The notes under the pieces were generated by a model. The model did no database searches. It was given only the letters and a program-made list of their open reading frames with translations, and had not been told where the DNA came from. A DNA stretch of 64,000 nucleotides from Effrenium voratum (taxonomy: Eukaryota; Sar; Dinophyceae; Suessiales; Symbiodiniaceae), in assembly GCA_963377175.1 (NCBI GenBank), contig CAUJNA010003243.1:409001-473000 (forward strand), written 5' to 3'. Within the stretch, counting starts at the first letter, position 1, and each line of letters begins with the position of its first letter. Below are positions 1-12,229 of this stretch, in pieces. The translations under genes were made by a program, and so were the position numbers.

Positions 1-339
1 TTGCTCCCCATCCCCCACGCAGCGATCGTGAACCAGGACAAGTCTACCACACCTGATTCGGATTCGGATGGTTCAGTTCGTCCACATCCAGGTGCTTCAT
101 CGTTCCGTCCATCTCCTACGGTGGTTCATGGACCTCGTGAACTTCTACAGGAATTCACTATTGCCCTTTGCAATGTACATCTTGAACCGTTCACGGCATG
201 GACACAGGGTGAACTAGATGAGATGGTCAGACGGAAAAAGGACAAGGATTCCAGGCCCACCTACAAAACCATTGCCCGTTTCCTTCAGAAGCCCAAGCAA
301 GCCTGGAAGGTCTACCAGCAGCTTGAGGCTCGCGCTTAG
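1..339 (+). CDS. Partial unknown protein, C-terminal part
   Basis: The frame is open from the left edge and stops at 337-339, so the 5' part lies outside the window. The first ~35 residues are Ser/Asp/Pro-rich and look disordered. The last ~70 residues, after HGPRELLQEFTIAL, are charged and look like a folded helical segment (ELDEMVRRKKDKDSR, then RFLQKPKQAWKVYQQLEA). I do not recognise the family. It lies on the same strand as the module array that starts about 1 kb downstream. It could be the last exon of a longer gene. Confidence 0.4.
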   Translation: MLPIPHAAIVNQDKSTTPDSDSDGSVRPHPGASSFRPSPTVVHGPRELLQEFTIALCNVHLEPFTAWTQGELDEMVRRKKDKDSRPTYKTIARFLQKPKQAWKVYQQLEARA

Positions 340-543
340 TGCACCTTGCATCAAGAGAACGAAAGACTCCCGGAAGGTGGCAGTGCATTCCGTGAGCGTT
401 GCAGATTGACGATATGGTTTGAATTGCAGACATGGTAGATCGCATGATTCTTTTCTCACTTGCTTGCATGACATGGCTGGCATCCTTTGCAGTGAAGACA
501 TGAGTGACATTCATGACATTTCTGACATTGAGGGCATTGTTGG

Positions 544-1206
544 TTGGCATGGAAGTTGTTGATGACATGGGTATCATGCATGGCAGAGCTTCTACCGCGT
601 GTATCTCTTCGACTTGCGGGTTTGAGTGTTCAAATCATGTTGGAGCAAGATGCGCAGACATTCATAGCTTGGACCCATGGAGCGCAGCCGACGTGGTTAC
701 AGTTTCACGGGCCTGGTACATTGCTTGACAGACCAGTTCGATTGACTGCTTCACCTCCAACCCCGCCACGGTTTCCAATACTTCTTCCACCTCCACCTCC
801 TCCACCACCACCACCACCGGTGATTCTTCACCCACAGTCTATGCCCTCATTGCGAGCTTCCTCGAGCCCCTCTCCTCGAGGACAGTCATGCCCGGCCACC
901 ATGCGATCTCAGCGCACACGCCGCTCTGTTTGCAGCGCTGACCAGTTCCGTGATGATGATCTACGCAGTCTCACGCGTTCTCCAAAACGCTCTCGAACAG
1001 CATCCGCTTCTGTCATGCGGAGATCTCGGCGACCCTTCACTGTGTTCCCTTCGAAACGGGCTACTCGTCCATCACGGTCTGCATCGACAAGTTGCAAGCA
1101 TTACTGTCATGCTCTCCTACATCATGGACGGAAGTGTCTTTCTCCCTGCGCTCGTCGCCGACCAGGACATTACCATTGCAGGTGTGTGCGGCATCAGCGG
1201 CGGTGA
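544..1206 (+). CDS. Proline- and Arg/Ser-rich open frame, doubtful gene
   Basis: This is a 220-codon open frame with an uninterrupted run of prolines near 786-819, followed by an Arg/Ser-rich stretch. Composition alone may keep it open. The segment around residues 10-60 (LRLAGLSVQIMLEQ, then AWTHGAQPTWLQFHGPG) looks more protein-like, and its FHGPG recalls the YTPGPWQP of the modules downstream, so it may be a strongly diverged fifth module. No family is recognised. A frame change near 940-1210 is possible, because a second frame there is also open. Confidence 0.25.
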   Translation: MAWKLLMTWVSCMAELLPRVSLRLAGLSVQIMLEQDAQTFIAWTHGAQPTWLQFHGPGTLLDRPVRLTASPPTPPRFPILLPPPPPPPPPPPVILHPQSMPSLRASSSPSPRGQSCPATMRSQRTRRSVCSADQFRDDDLRSLTRSPKRSRTASASVMRRSRRPFTVFPSKRATRPSRSASTSCKHYCHALLHHGRKCLSPCARRRPGHYHCRCVRHQRR

Positions 1207-1392
1207 ATCATAGTTGTCGTATACTACAGACTTTGTTGATTCGTCCTGCCTTCAGTTTGAAAAGTTGCCTTGCATTGCGTTGCTTAACACATTCACATTG
1301 CAGTCAACGTTGTCATGGCATGAGTGTTTCGCCGCAGATCCCTTGGCTTTGCGCTTTCTTTCAACAGCACTGTGACGACACATTTGGCTGTC

Positions 1393-1810
1393 ATGTACCC
1401 GCACTATTTTGAGTACCACATCGAGAGAGGCGTGGAGTGGATTCGAATTTACACACCGGGCCCGTGGCAACCTGTGGCCACAGCTACCCTGGGACGTGCC
1501 CCGGACTACGCCTCCACGTGTCGGGAGTGGCGCAAGTCATATCACTTTGACGTGTGCTTGCCCGCAGACAGCACCGGGGGGACAGCTGCGGACCCCAATG
1601 CCCATGTCGTACGTGTCATATCACGTGTGGGAATTCCGAGACTGGAACACGCGAGGTTATCAACGCCTTGGCAATCCAGGACCATCGACGGAGCTCGTGA
1701 ATGAAGAAATTACTTCCTCATCGGGGTCTTCAGTTCCGGATGGGGCGTGGCGGGAACCTTCTCCCCCACCGAGCTATGATCCTAATTTTGATTGGAACGA
1801 GTCGGATTGA
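1393..1810 (+). CDS. Tandem module 1 (unknown small protein), frameshifted
   Basis: First clear copy of a repeated module. It reads FEYHIERGVEWIRIYTPGPW, then CREWRKSYHFDV, then FRDWNTRGYQRLG, and ends in a Ser/Pro-rich acidic tail. The N-terminal part is in one frame and the part from YVSYHVWEFRDW to the stop at 1810 is in another. The shift falls at the six-G run at 1576-1581, and comparison with module 2 suggests one extra G. It may be a pseudogene, a real frameshift or a sequencing error. The family is not recognised. The conserved Trp, Tyr and Gly positions shared by all four copies suggest a small folded domain. Confidence 0.45.
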
Positions 1811-1871
1811 TGCTTGAGCAACATGTTGGTTAAAACGATGCGCTTGTGCCTGATTTGATTGCTGCTTCAAG

Positions 1872-2399
1872 TTGGGTTGTCATGGCTTGTGTTGCGCTTT
1901 CCATCTCCATGTTTTCGCCGTTCCCTTTTGCCTCACAGCGGCTTATCTGGTTGGTATGTTCAATTCCACAATATGTGGCACTGCACGATGGTCCCTACCA
2001 CGCTATTTTGAGTACGACATCGTCAATGGCCCTGCGAGCACAAGCGTTGAATGGGTTCGAGTCTATGTACCCGGTCCGTGGCAACCAGTCGCCGAATCCA
2101 CCTTGGGACCGGCTCCGGATGACACAACAACCTATCGGGAATGGCGCAGGTTCTACCACTTCGACGTGTATTGGCCTAGTGACAGCACGGGAGGAACCAC
2201 TATGGGCTCTGTTTCCCAGCCGGTCTCATATGCATCCTTTTACACATGGCAATATCGTGACTGGGTCACCAGAGGATATCAACGGCTCGGCCATCCGCGC
2301 CCGAACATTGCGCGTCCAGTTTTCGCTTCGGGATCACCAGACCTCATGTACGCTGGGCTGTCTTCTTCGTCGGCATCCTCGAACTCGGATGGTGGCTGA
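1872..2399 (+). CDS. Tandem module 2 (unknown small protein)
   Basis: A 175-codon frame carries the whole module without interruption: FEYDIVNGPASTSVEWVRVY, VPGPWQPVAESTLGPAPDD, YREWRRFYHFDVYWPSDSTG, then YRDWVTRGYQRLGHPRP and a Ser-rich tail ending SSNSDGG. It is the best-preserved copy and the reference for the others. The first ~30 residues are hydrophobic (CCAFHLHVFAVPFC). They may be a signal segment, or intron/leader DNA read in frame, because a pyrimidine-rich stretch ending in CAG lies just ahead of the domain. No function is assigned. Confidence 0.5.
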   Translation: MGCHGLCCAFHLHVFAVPFCLTAAYLVGMFNSTICGTARWSLPRYFEYDIVNGPASTSVEWVRVYVPGPWQPVAESTLGPAPDDTTTYREWRRFYHFDVYWPSDSTGGTTMGSVSQPVSYASFYTWQYRDWVTRGYQRLGHPRPNIARPVFASGSPDLMYAGLSSSSASSNSDGG

Positions 2400-2601
2400 C
2401 ATTCGTCCTCGTCTTTCCATGATCTTCAATTTGATTGGGGCGAGGGACTTCGACACCTGAGCCGCGCCTTGCTACAAACCGTGACGTTCGGCGCGGCATG
2501 CTCTGTGAGTGTTTGCTTGCATGTTTGTTGATATGTCACATGTGGCGCTTGTAGTCTGCAGCCGTGTACCTCTCGATTTTGCATCTAGGGTTTGAGTTGT
2601 C

Positions 2602-3174
2602 ATGCCGTGGCTGGAGTGGTGTCCGCACCCTCAACAACCAGATGCTCAATGGGTCAAGATTTTTCATCCGGGATCATGGACTCCACAAGATGAACGCGAT
2701 GATCCGCCTCCGCCTCATACATACAGAGAGTGGAAGGAGTTCTATGTCCCAAATCTTGATCAAGAAGGCGGGCGGCCCACCAAGAGCATTTGGTACAAAA
2801 GGGGCTGGGCCACCGAGGGCTACCGGCGTGTCGCAGCCCCTGAAGCTGATCACGGCTTCAATCCGATGTCCTCTCCAGATCAACATAGCGTGGCCACGCA
2901 ATCTTCGGCTTTGTGTATGTCACCGCAAATGTTGAATGCGATTCTTAGATCATCGGATGCTTCGGCTTTCTCTACTGAGGATCTCACTCGTCTTCAAGGT
3001 GGGATCTGTCAGCAACTGTCGGATCGCGCGCGTCAAGCGTCCCATCAACACCAACCAGTACGTGCATCTCGTGGAGTTGAACCACCTGAATCTATTGGGG
3101 TCGCTGAGCCTCCGACCCAACCATGCAGCTCCAACAACAAGGAGAAGCCTTTCTTCGAGCTAAACGATGAATAG
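2602..3174 (+). CDS. Tandem module 3 (unknown small protein), long C-terminal tail
   Basis: A 190-codon frame starts MPWLEW. It keeps the module landmarks in diverged form: AQWVKIFHPGSWTPQ, YREWKEFYVPN, then IWYKRGWATEGYRRV. After the domain comes an extra ~110-residue Gln/Ser-rich tail that the other copies lack, including LNAILRSSDASAFSTEDLTR, which could be helical. Position and landmark order support common descent with modules 1, 2 and 4. Function unknown. Confidence 0.45.
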   Translation: MPWLEWCPHPQQPDAQWVKIFHPGSWTPQDERDDPPPPHTYREWKEFYVPNLDQEGGRPTKSIWYKRGWATEGYRRVAAPEADHGFNPMSSPDQHSVATQSSALCMSPQMLNAILRSSDASAFSTEDLTRLQGGICQQLSDRARQASHQHQPVRASRGVEPPESIGVAEPPTQPCSSNNKEKPFFELNDE

Positions 3175-3185
3175 ACTGATGCGTC

Positions 3186-3575
3186 TTGATCATGGTACAA
3201 AAAGGGTGCTTTCTCTTGCTCTTGCTTTCTTGTGTATTTTCTGGTTGCGCATGGTTGTGCATGGTGACTGTTTCTTTGCTAGCTGGATCAGAACCTGCGG
3301 TACGCCCTGTCTTTCACTGCGGCATGGACATCGAGGATGCAACTCAGACGTTGGGCCGAACCGATGAGCAGCACCCATGGCTCGAATATTCAGTCTGGCA
3401 GGGTCAGGAGTGGGTGCGGATCTATACTCCAGGACAACCTCAGCGGGTAACTGATCCAATTGGTGGGACTGGTGAGCACGGTCAGGCGTGGACAATTCGC
3501 GACTGGCAACATCAAGGTTACCAACGCATTCTTTCTCGCTTTGAGTCCTTAAGCTCAGGATCAATCACTTGTTGA
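3186..3575 (+). CDS. Tandem module 4 (unknown small protein), short copy
   Basis: A 129-codon frame begins with a strongly hydrophobic stretch (CFLLLLLSCVFSGCAWLCMV), then PWLEYSVWQGQEWVRIYTPG, IRDWQHQGYQRIL and a short Ser-rich end. The hydrophobic N-terminus resembles a signal peptide, but T-rich non-coding DNA would look the same. The middle YREW...FYHFD segment is missing, so the copy is internally shortened. It is the last + strand coding candidate before the satellite block. Confidence 0.4.
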   Translation: MIMVQKGCFLLLLLSCVFSGCAWLCMVTVSLLAGSEPAVRPVFHCGMDIEDATQTLGRTDEQHPWLEYSVWQGQEWVRIYTPGQPQRVTDPIGGTGEHGQAWTIRDWQHQGYQRILSRFESLSSGSITC

Positions 3576-4156
3576 CGCGCAGAATTCGGGCATCATCCGG
3601 GTCGAGGAGATGTTCACCTATGCCCCCCCTATTTCTGACGGTGATCGCCCGACTGATGGCGACACCCGTCAAGCACATCGTGGTGATCTTTCGCTCCCGT
3701 CTTCTGAGCGGCTTCGGGCAGTTTCGCGCTCTCCTCGCCGCTGTGGATATTTAGGTAAACGATAGAGATACGGAGTTGAGCATGTGATCTTCCTGCAGAA
3801 AAAGAGACTTCTCGCCCCTCACTGAGGGGCGTGTGTGTGCGGAGTGGCAGAATACCCTGTCACCACAATTAATAGCAGGGGGACACAGCACTTCACTGGG
3901 ACTGTCCAACGAAGCTACCAGTGAAGTGGGATATCCAGCTTGGCCAGCTGGACGTACCTGCATCGGTGATTCTGAAAGTCTATTTGGCCCCCTTGATTGC
4001 AACGCTGTTTGTGCTTCTTGTTCTTTCGGGTAACGTTTTCGTTTCTAGAGTGAAGCCAAGTGCCCTGCGAGCCGAAACTTGCGCATGAAGAACCTCATCC
4101 AAGCCGAGACTTACCAGTTGTACTCGAAAGATTAGCACCCTCCATCTGGAGTTTAA
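3576..4156 (+). other. No gene seen between the module array and the satellites
   Basis: Mixed-composition DNA. I see no conserved coding segment, RNA gene or clear regulatory site. Short frames on both strands have no family resemblance. Confidence 0.5.
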
Positions 4157-4605
4157 GTGTGTCTGTGTGTGTGTGTCTGTGTGTGTGTGTGTGTCTGTGT
4201 GTGTGTGTGTCTGTGTGTGTGTGTGTGTCTGTGTGTGTGTGTGTGTCTGTGTGTGTGTCTGTCCGTGTGTGTGTCTGTCTGTGTGTGTCTGTCTGTGTGT
4301 GTGTGTGCCTGTGTGTGTGTGTGTGTCTGTGTGTGTGTGTGTCTGTGTGTGTGTGCTGTGTGTGTGCCTGTGCGTGTGTGTCTGTCTGTCTGTCTGTGTG
4401 TCTGTCTGTGTGTCTGTCTGTGTGTCTGTCTGTGTGTCTGTCTGTGTGTCTGTCTGTGTGTCTGTCTGTGTGTCTGTCTGTGTGTCTGTCTGTGTGTCTG
4501 TCTGTGTGTCTGTCTGTGTGTCTGTCTGTGTGTCTGTCTGTGTGTCTGTCTGTGTGTCTGTGTGTCTGTATGTGTGTCTGTCTGTGTCTCTGTCTGTGTC
4601 TCTGT
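4157..4605. repeat. TGTC/TG-type microsatellite
   Basis: Starts as (GT)n interrupted every 6-16 bases by CT. From about 4380 to 4560 it settles into a regular TGTCTGTCTGTG pattern. Long frames on both strands (Cys/Val/Ser on one, Thr/Gln/His/Asp on the other) are by-products of the repeat, not genes. Confidence 0.95.
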
Positions 4606-5085
4606 CTGTGGCTCTGTCTGTGGCTCTGGTCTGTGGCTCTGGTCTGTGGCTCTGGTCTGCGGTCTCTGGTCTGTGGTCTCTGGTCTGTGGTCTCTGGTCT
4701 GTGGTCTCTGGTCTGTGGTCTCTGGTCTGTGGTCTCTGGTCTCTGGTCTGTGGTCTCTGGTCTCTGGTCTGTGGTCTGTGGTCTGTGGTCTGCGGTCTGT
4801 GGTCTGTGGTACGGAACTCCGTACAGGAAGCAGACCGTCGAGGCGCAAGCCCGGCAGCCGCTGCAAGGCGTGGCAAGACGGCAGGCACCTCCGGGCTGCG
4901 CACTGGTCTCTGGTCTCTGGTCTCTGGTCTCTGGTCTCTGATCTCTAATTTTTGGTCTGGTTTCTGGTCTCTGGTCTCTGGTCTCTGGTCTCTGGTCTCT
5001 GGTCTCTGGTCTCTGGTCTCTGGTCTTTGGTCTCTGGTCTGTGGTCTCTGGTCTCTAATCTCTGGTCTCTGGTCTCACCCTCTGC
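4606..5085. repeat. TCTGGTC-type minisatellite, two blocks
   Basis: Heptamer-like units (TCTGGTC, with CTGTGGT variants) run from about 4625 to 4810 and again from 4902 to 5085. About 90 bp of unique DNA (4815-4900) separates them. The boundary with the preceding TGTC array is gradual (CTGTGGCTCTGTC), so one array may have evolved from the other by slippage. Confidence 0.9.
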
Positions 5086-5541
5086 GGGCCCAAGATCCTG
5101 TCCGACGGGCCTTGAAATTCTCGCGGCTCGTCGGCGTCCAGCTCCACGGGCCCATTTTTGTCGCACACAACAACCCGCCCAGCCCGCCAGACGCTGGCAC
5201 TCCTTACCAAGCAACAACCCACCTCCCACGTCTGAACAACTAGCCTCACGCCCAGCCCGCCCAAGCGTGGAGAAAACCCCACGCCAACACAGTCGATCAA
5301 GACTGCCGTGCGCATTGATCACCACAGCTCTGCTGTGGTTGTCGAGACTTTCTGCGCAACTTCCGCTCATGACATCCATTGCCCCAGCACGCAGCGCCAC
5401 TGACTCTTGGCTCCATGACTCACTCCTCGTCCTATGCATTGGCTTGCCCTTGCTTTGGGGGTTCCTGCGCAACTTCGGCCCGTGACATCAATTGCTCCAG
5501 CGACGCCAGAACCTGTCCATGCCTGAATCGCCACTTGACCA

Positions 5542-5542
<1 letters not shown>
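5086..5542. other. Unique spacer inside the satellite block
   Basis: Mixed sequence without recognisable coding or RNA features. A motif is weakly duplicated: TTTCTGCGCAACTTCCGCTC near 5349 and TTCCTGCGCAACTTCGGCCC near 5462, each followed by a version of gTGACATC(A/C)ATTG. Confidence 0.5.

Positions 5543-5619
<77 letters not shown>
5543..5619. repeat. (CTTG)n microsatellite
   Basis: About 19 perfect tetramers. Frames on either strand (Leu-Ala-Cys or Lys-Gln-Ala-Ser) are repeat artefacts. Confidence 0.95.
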
Positions 5620-5620
<1 letters not shown>

Positions 5621-6155
5621 TCATTCTTAGAAACACTAAAACATGCAGTTGCCGCTCTTTTCCAAAAGCCGTGAACTCCCCTCTTTTGCCCTTTTCGCCG
5701 AGCAGCGCTGCGCCAAGCGCCGCCACTCTTCCTCTTCGAGTGGCACCGGTCGAGGCGCTGCGCTGCGACATCGCCGCTTCGGCACTTCGTCCTACCCGAG
5801 AGGAGCGACCAGTGTCCAGGGGGCTTGGAGTTTTGTTGTCGAGTGTGCCAACATCCATTCTAACGCTGACCCCATATTCATTAACCGATGTTTATCAATA
5901 TGGGGGTGCCCCTGGTTTTAGCGTGGGTTCATCACTTTGAGAGGAGAGTACCCCCCCCCAAAAAAAAAACGGGTTCATCAGGTCAACATTGCGTCCGCTT
6001 GGCCTTCAATATGCCAATGGCCACAATGAAGTAAGGTGACATGCGCTGCTCTACGAACACAAACCAGGAACGAGGGAATGGAATGGGATGGAATGGAATT
6101 GGAATGATGGAAAAATGGAATGATGCAATGGTGTGAGTGAGCGAGCGAGCAAGCG
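5620..6155. other. Spacer without recognisable gene
   Basis: Contains a C-run followed by an A-run at about 5949-5969 and a degenerate GGAAT stretch near 6070-6120 leading into the next satellite. No protein-like frame was found. Confidence 0.5.
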
Positions 6156-7425
6156 AGTGGAGTGGAGTGGAGTGGAGTGGAGTGGAGTGGAATGGAGTGG
6201 AGTGGAGTGGAGTGGAGTGGAGTGGAGTGGAGTGGAGTGGAGTGGAGTGGAGTGGAGTGGAGTGGAGTGGAGTGGAGTGGAGTGGAGTGGAGTGGAGTGG
6301 AGTGGAGTGGAGTGGAGTGGAGTGGAGTGGAGTGGAGTGGAGTGGAGTGGAGTGAGTGGAGTGGAGTGGAGTGAGAGTGGAGTGGAGTGGAGTGGAGTGG
6401 AGTGGAGTGGAGTGGAGTGGAGTGAGTGGAGTGAGTGGAGTGAGTGGAGTGAGTGGAGTGAGTGGAGTGAGTGAGTGAGTGAGTGAGTGAGTGAGTGAGT
6501 GAGTGAGTGAGTGAGTGAGTGAGTGAGTGAGTGAGTGAGTGAGTGAGTGAGTGAGTGAGTGAGTGAGTGAGTGAGTGAGAGTGTCAGTGGAGTGAGTGAG
6601 TGAGTGGAGTGAGTGGAGTGAGTGGAGTGAGTGGAGTGAGTGGAGTGAGTGGAGTGAGTGGAGTGAGTGGAGTGAGTGGAGTGAGTGGAGCGAGTGGAGC
6701 GAGTGGAGCGAGTGGAGCGAGTGGAGCGAGTGGAGCGAGTGGAGCGAGTGGAGCGAGTGGAGCGAGTGGAGCGAGTGGAGCGAGTGGAGCGAGTGGAGCG
6801 AGTGGAGCGAGTGGAGTGAGTGGAGTGAGTGGAGTGAGTGGAGTGAGTGGAGTGAGTGGAGTGAGTGGAGTGAGTGGAGTGAGTGGAGTGAGTGGAGTGA
6901 GTGGACTGACTCACTGACTCACTGACTCACCGACTCACCGACTCACCGACTCACTGACTCACTGACTCACTGACTCACTGACTCACTGCACTCACTGCAC
7001 TCACTGCACTCACTGCACTCACTGCACTCACTGCACTCACTGCACTCACTGCACTCACTGCACTCACTGCACTCACTGCACTCACTCCACTCACTCCACT
7101 CACTCCACTCACTCCACTCACTCCACTCACTCTCACTCACTCTCTGCACTCACTCCACTCACTCCACTCACTCCACTCACTCCACTCACTCCACTCACTC
7201 CACTCACTCCACTCACTCCACTCACTCTCACTCACTCCACTCCACTCCACTCACTCACTCACTCACTCCACTCACTCACTCACTCACTCACCTCACTCAC
7301 TCCACTCACTCCACTCACTTACTCACTCCACTCACCACCACTCACCACCACTCACTCCCACTCACTCCACTCACTCCACTCACTCCACTCACTCCACTCA
7401 CTCCACTCACTCCACTCACTCAAGA
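6156..7425. repeat. GGAGT / GAGT / GGAGTGAGT satellite that switches strand polarity
   Basis: (GGAGT)n at 6156-6425, GGAGTGAGT units, (GAGT)n to about 6580, then GGAGTGAGT with an internal GGAGCGAGT sub-block at 6688-6812. At about 6905 the array flips polarity: the + strand now reads ACTC-type units (CACTGACT, CACTCACTGCA, CACTCACTCC) to 7425. The two halves are therefore approximate inverted repeats able to pair with each other. Frames are open in several phases because the unit is nine bases. Confidence 0.95.
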
Positions 7426-8455
<1,030 letters not shown>

Positions 8456-8797
8456 AGGAATGGAAATGAAAAAATATAGGAATGGAGGGACGAAGTGATC
8501 CACCCATCATGCCATTCGTCCCCTCATCCCCCCGCCCCCCTTGGTCCCTGATATCGATGAAGGTGTCGCGATAGTTCAAAGCCATGCCCGAGGCTCCCGA
8601 GTGCCTGGCACAGTCTCTTTGGCAATGCACACGGTACAATCGCAGCAATCACAATACATCTGGCATCCCATTCTAGTTCGAAGTTGCCCTGCCTCGGATT
8701 GAGTTATTACGTCTCTTCTTTTTGAGCCGAAATGGCAGGCAGCGTGAGAACAGTCTGCACTAGGGGGGAAAAACAATGACAAGAAAATGCCCAAGCT

Positions 8798-10476
8798 GAA
8801 TCTCCCATCCTCGAACTTTGCCTTGAGCTCCTTGTCCAACTCATTATTCTCCTTGGCAAGGTTTCAAGTCAGCAGAACCAAGCTTCCGTGCTACCGACGG
8901 AACCTGCTTTACAATAAACATAGTGAAGCCGTCATGGGGATAGCCCCCTTGTGTGCGCCAAGAAAGGGTGATTTGGCGCACAAGCAACGCCAATCATACT
9001 GGCGCCTCTGGTCATATTGTCGATTGCTGACAGGACAAAGCTCTCCCGCAGATGCGTCGCAACTGCCCAGCCTCAGTCAGCTTCTTCTTTGCGTCGCTCC
9101 CATCCTCCACATTTCGTGCGGAGATGGCTTGTACTTTGCAACATGGAAAAGTTTACTCTCCCAGGATTCCCATAAACGCCCATTTGAGACCATTTGGGCC
9201 GATTGCCCAAGGTAGACCCAGGCGCCCTCCTGCTTCTGCCGCTTCAGCTCCCCGATCTGGCGCTGCCAGTTGGCCTGGCAAGGCTTCTTCGTCGCCATCC
9301 CGTGCCCATTGTTGCTCCCCTCGTCAAATGAATTGAAACTGGGCCTCCTCAGATCCCCCGCTCAAAGTGACACACTTTTGGTGAGTTAAATACGAAAATC
9401 CAACCACTAATCTAAAGACCAAAAAGCTAAAAAGGTAAGGAACCGAATGGCTGTGAACCACCGGGGAAACAAACGCCTCCTCCTGCTTCTTGTTTTCGAT
9501 GATCTGCCGCTGCACGTTCAGCCTTGGCGACAGGCATTGCTCTGCCAGGCTGGCTCCCACGCACGAGAACAGACTCAGAATAGGGGTATGAAAACTTTCA
9601 ATAGGATCCTTGCTGGCTCTCAGTTGTAGCCTTCACCTCTTCCTGCTGCTTGATCTCAGCCTGCATGCAACCGCTGCTGCAGCCGAACGTTGCTTGCAAT
9701 GGTCGAGTGCAAATATGTCAAGTCTGGCCACATGATTGCTTTCTTCGTATACATTATCTCTCTCGCTCTCTCTCTCCCTCTCTCCCCAGCTTGGGCCGTT
9801 TAAACCGATAGCGCACCTTCACCTGGCGCAGCGTACGCTCGCGGGCCTCCATGGTCTGCCGGAGCCTTGGTCAAGACCAAAGCAAAGCTACGATCTTTTG
9901 GATCCTTTGCTCACTTCCCAAATGGATTGGCCAGAAAAGGTCTAAACTGTTTGTTTGCCGCTAAAATGGTCATACCGAAAAGCATAAAGTCCATGAACTC
10001 AGGAAGTGAGTTTGCTTAGCTGAATCAACCTTGCCACTTGCAAAGATCTCACCGGCTATCCACATCAAGCTCACCGGGCACCCGAACTCGATCAGCTCGC
10101 TCTCAAGGCGGTCCCGGCGCCGTGTTTCTCGCTCTTCCTCAGTCCTGGAAGAAAAAGCTTCAGGCATTACACTTGGCGCAGCTGTAGATCCTCTTTGCAT
10201 TCAGCATGTCTTTGACATCTGCTATCTCCACCTCAGGGGAAGGTCTTCACAAATTGTCTGGGGAACGGAACATGCGAGTTGCACAGAAAGGCAATCATGG
10301 CTCGCCTCACCCTGAACCTTCTCCGACTCATATCTCTGGGCTGTCTCAGTCAAGACCTTGGCAAACTGGGGCTCATTGCGTACCACAAGTTTAAAGAAAA
10401 CAAAAAGAATGCGCTTCATGCTTTACCGACACAACTCTGAGGCGGATGCAATATTGTCGTGAGTCAATGAGGCCAC
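8798..10476 (-). CDS. CFAP58: CFAP58-like, second exon block (exons 12-21 as counted here)
   Basis: Coiled-coil exons continue colinearly from the block at 20.2-22.8 kb. Approximate exons, 5' to 3': 10476-10432, 10356-10318, 10231-10191, 10144-10088, 9865-9817, 9660-9637, 9522-9477, 9274-9227, about 9107-9056, 8851-8798. Joined segments such as VEIADVKDMLNAK, EEERETRRRDRLESEL, MEARERTLRQ and KENNELDKELKAKFED follow the order and spacing of known CFAP58 proteins (from memory of the family). The protein acts in cilia and flagella. Exons after about residue 290 of ~870 are absent; the satellite block starts 350 bp further on. Donors are mixed GT, GC and GA. The end of the 10476 exon is unresolved. 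Confidence 0.7.
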
Positions 10477-11036
10477 CTTGCCAGAAAAAGAAGAATATCC
10501 TTCGCACTACGCTCAATCATGCATGGAAAGGCTTGCAGGGGCAACTGTCGCACCGCACACAGCAGCAAACTCGCTTTCTCAAGCTCTGGATGTGCACATC
10601 CCTTTGAAATCTGGGCGGCTCGATCAGGGGATGCTTCACATCACCAGCCGGCACACGAGCAATGTCGCCTTTCGAGAGTTGAGCGGCGCAAACAAGCCAG
10701 GACAACTGGTAGGCTCCGCAAAAGCAATGAACGCGCCGCGGGGCGAAAGGAGCCGAAGGCCGACTCGAGACAAACGGGCAGCTCGGCAGGCAAGGGCCGG
10801 GCCCCGTGCCAGCGACGCACGCCCGTCCCGGCTTTCAGCTTCTGGAAAGCTCAGGCAAGTCACCTCCCCTTAATCACTTGAAACCAAAAAAATTGGCTGC
10901 TGCTCAAAACTGGAACCAGTGGCAAGTGCGGCTCTTTCCTAAGTAGTAGTCATGACCCCTCAAATCGATAAGCAGTCGTCCATTGCGGACGAGCTGGACT
11001 GAGCGATCGTGCCTTATGCACACCTGCACACATCGC

Positions 11037-12195
11037 CTACGCCTTGTATCCGCCGTCGCTCTTTTTGCGAGGATGATAGGACTTCAGCACCTCCACCACA
11101 GATGGATCTGCCAGTGTCGATGTGTCGCCCAGATCCTCCGTGCATCCATTGATTCCATTCATGGGTCCATCCATGAAGTAGGCAGCTAATTGATTCGCCT
11201 ACTAATTCATTCCTTCACTGCATTCCGTTCCGTTCCGTTCCGTTCCGTTCCATTCCAGTCCAGTCCATTCCAGTCCAGTCCCAGTCCATTCCATTCCAGT
11301 CCATTCCAAATTCATTCCATTCCATTCCATTCCATTCCATTTCATTCCATTCAGTATTTCCTTCATTGACCACACACAGTCTGAAATGTTCATAAGGCCA
11401 AGAACATGTGCATAAGGCCAACGAAGGAAGAGGAACAATGCTGGGTTTTGGAAATGACACATATGGTTTCAACATGCAGTTCTCTGCGTACGGCCCGTCC
11501 TGGGTCTCAAAGTCTGGCAGGGCAAGCTTCCGCAAGACTCGCCGCATGATCTTGCCGCTCCTGGCTGCGACCAAAGACATGAGTGGGGCGCTGCCCAATG
11601 CTACCGGCCCTTGGAACGGGATTTTCAGTTGAGAACTTCTGTGCCAAGCTTGCGAGCTCCGCAGCTCAAGTCAACCAGGTGACGTCCCTAGATTCTGAAA
11701 GAAACCTCCACTGTTCCAGGCTGGCGCTATCGTCAATTGATCTGCAAGACCTGCAAACATGGCTGCGTGACTTGCCCTTGTCAATTGAATCATCTGAACA
11801 AAAAAAATGAACGACATATGGTTGCCCTGGGCTAATAGATGCAGGTGTGCAAGCTCAAGCTCTGGAGGAAGCAACGATAACATGCTACTAGCAGGGACTG
11901 CCATGGAAAACAAAAGGAGCCCAAAAACCATGGGGTATTCATTCATCTGAAACCTTCTGCATGTCTTGCATCCTGACACATTGACATGAACTTCAAACGG
12001 GAAACTCTCGAGTCCGGCCTGGTCTTTGGCAGCCCCGGAGCCCAGTGGATCTCGTCCGGCTGCGCGAAGGCCCCAATCACCTCCCGGACCTCAGGAATTC
12101 TCAGATCTCGAATCGCTTGACATCTTGACATGCACATATCTGCATACCTGCACACACACAACAACAACAAAAAAGCAACCTCCTAACTTCTTTCC

Positions 12196-12229
<34 letters not shown>

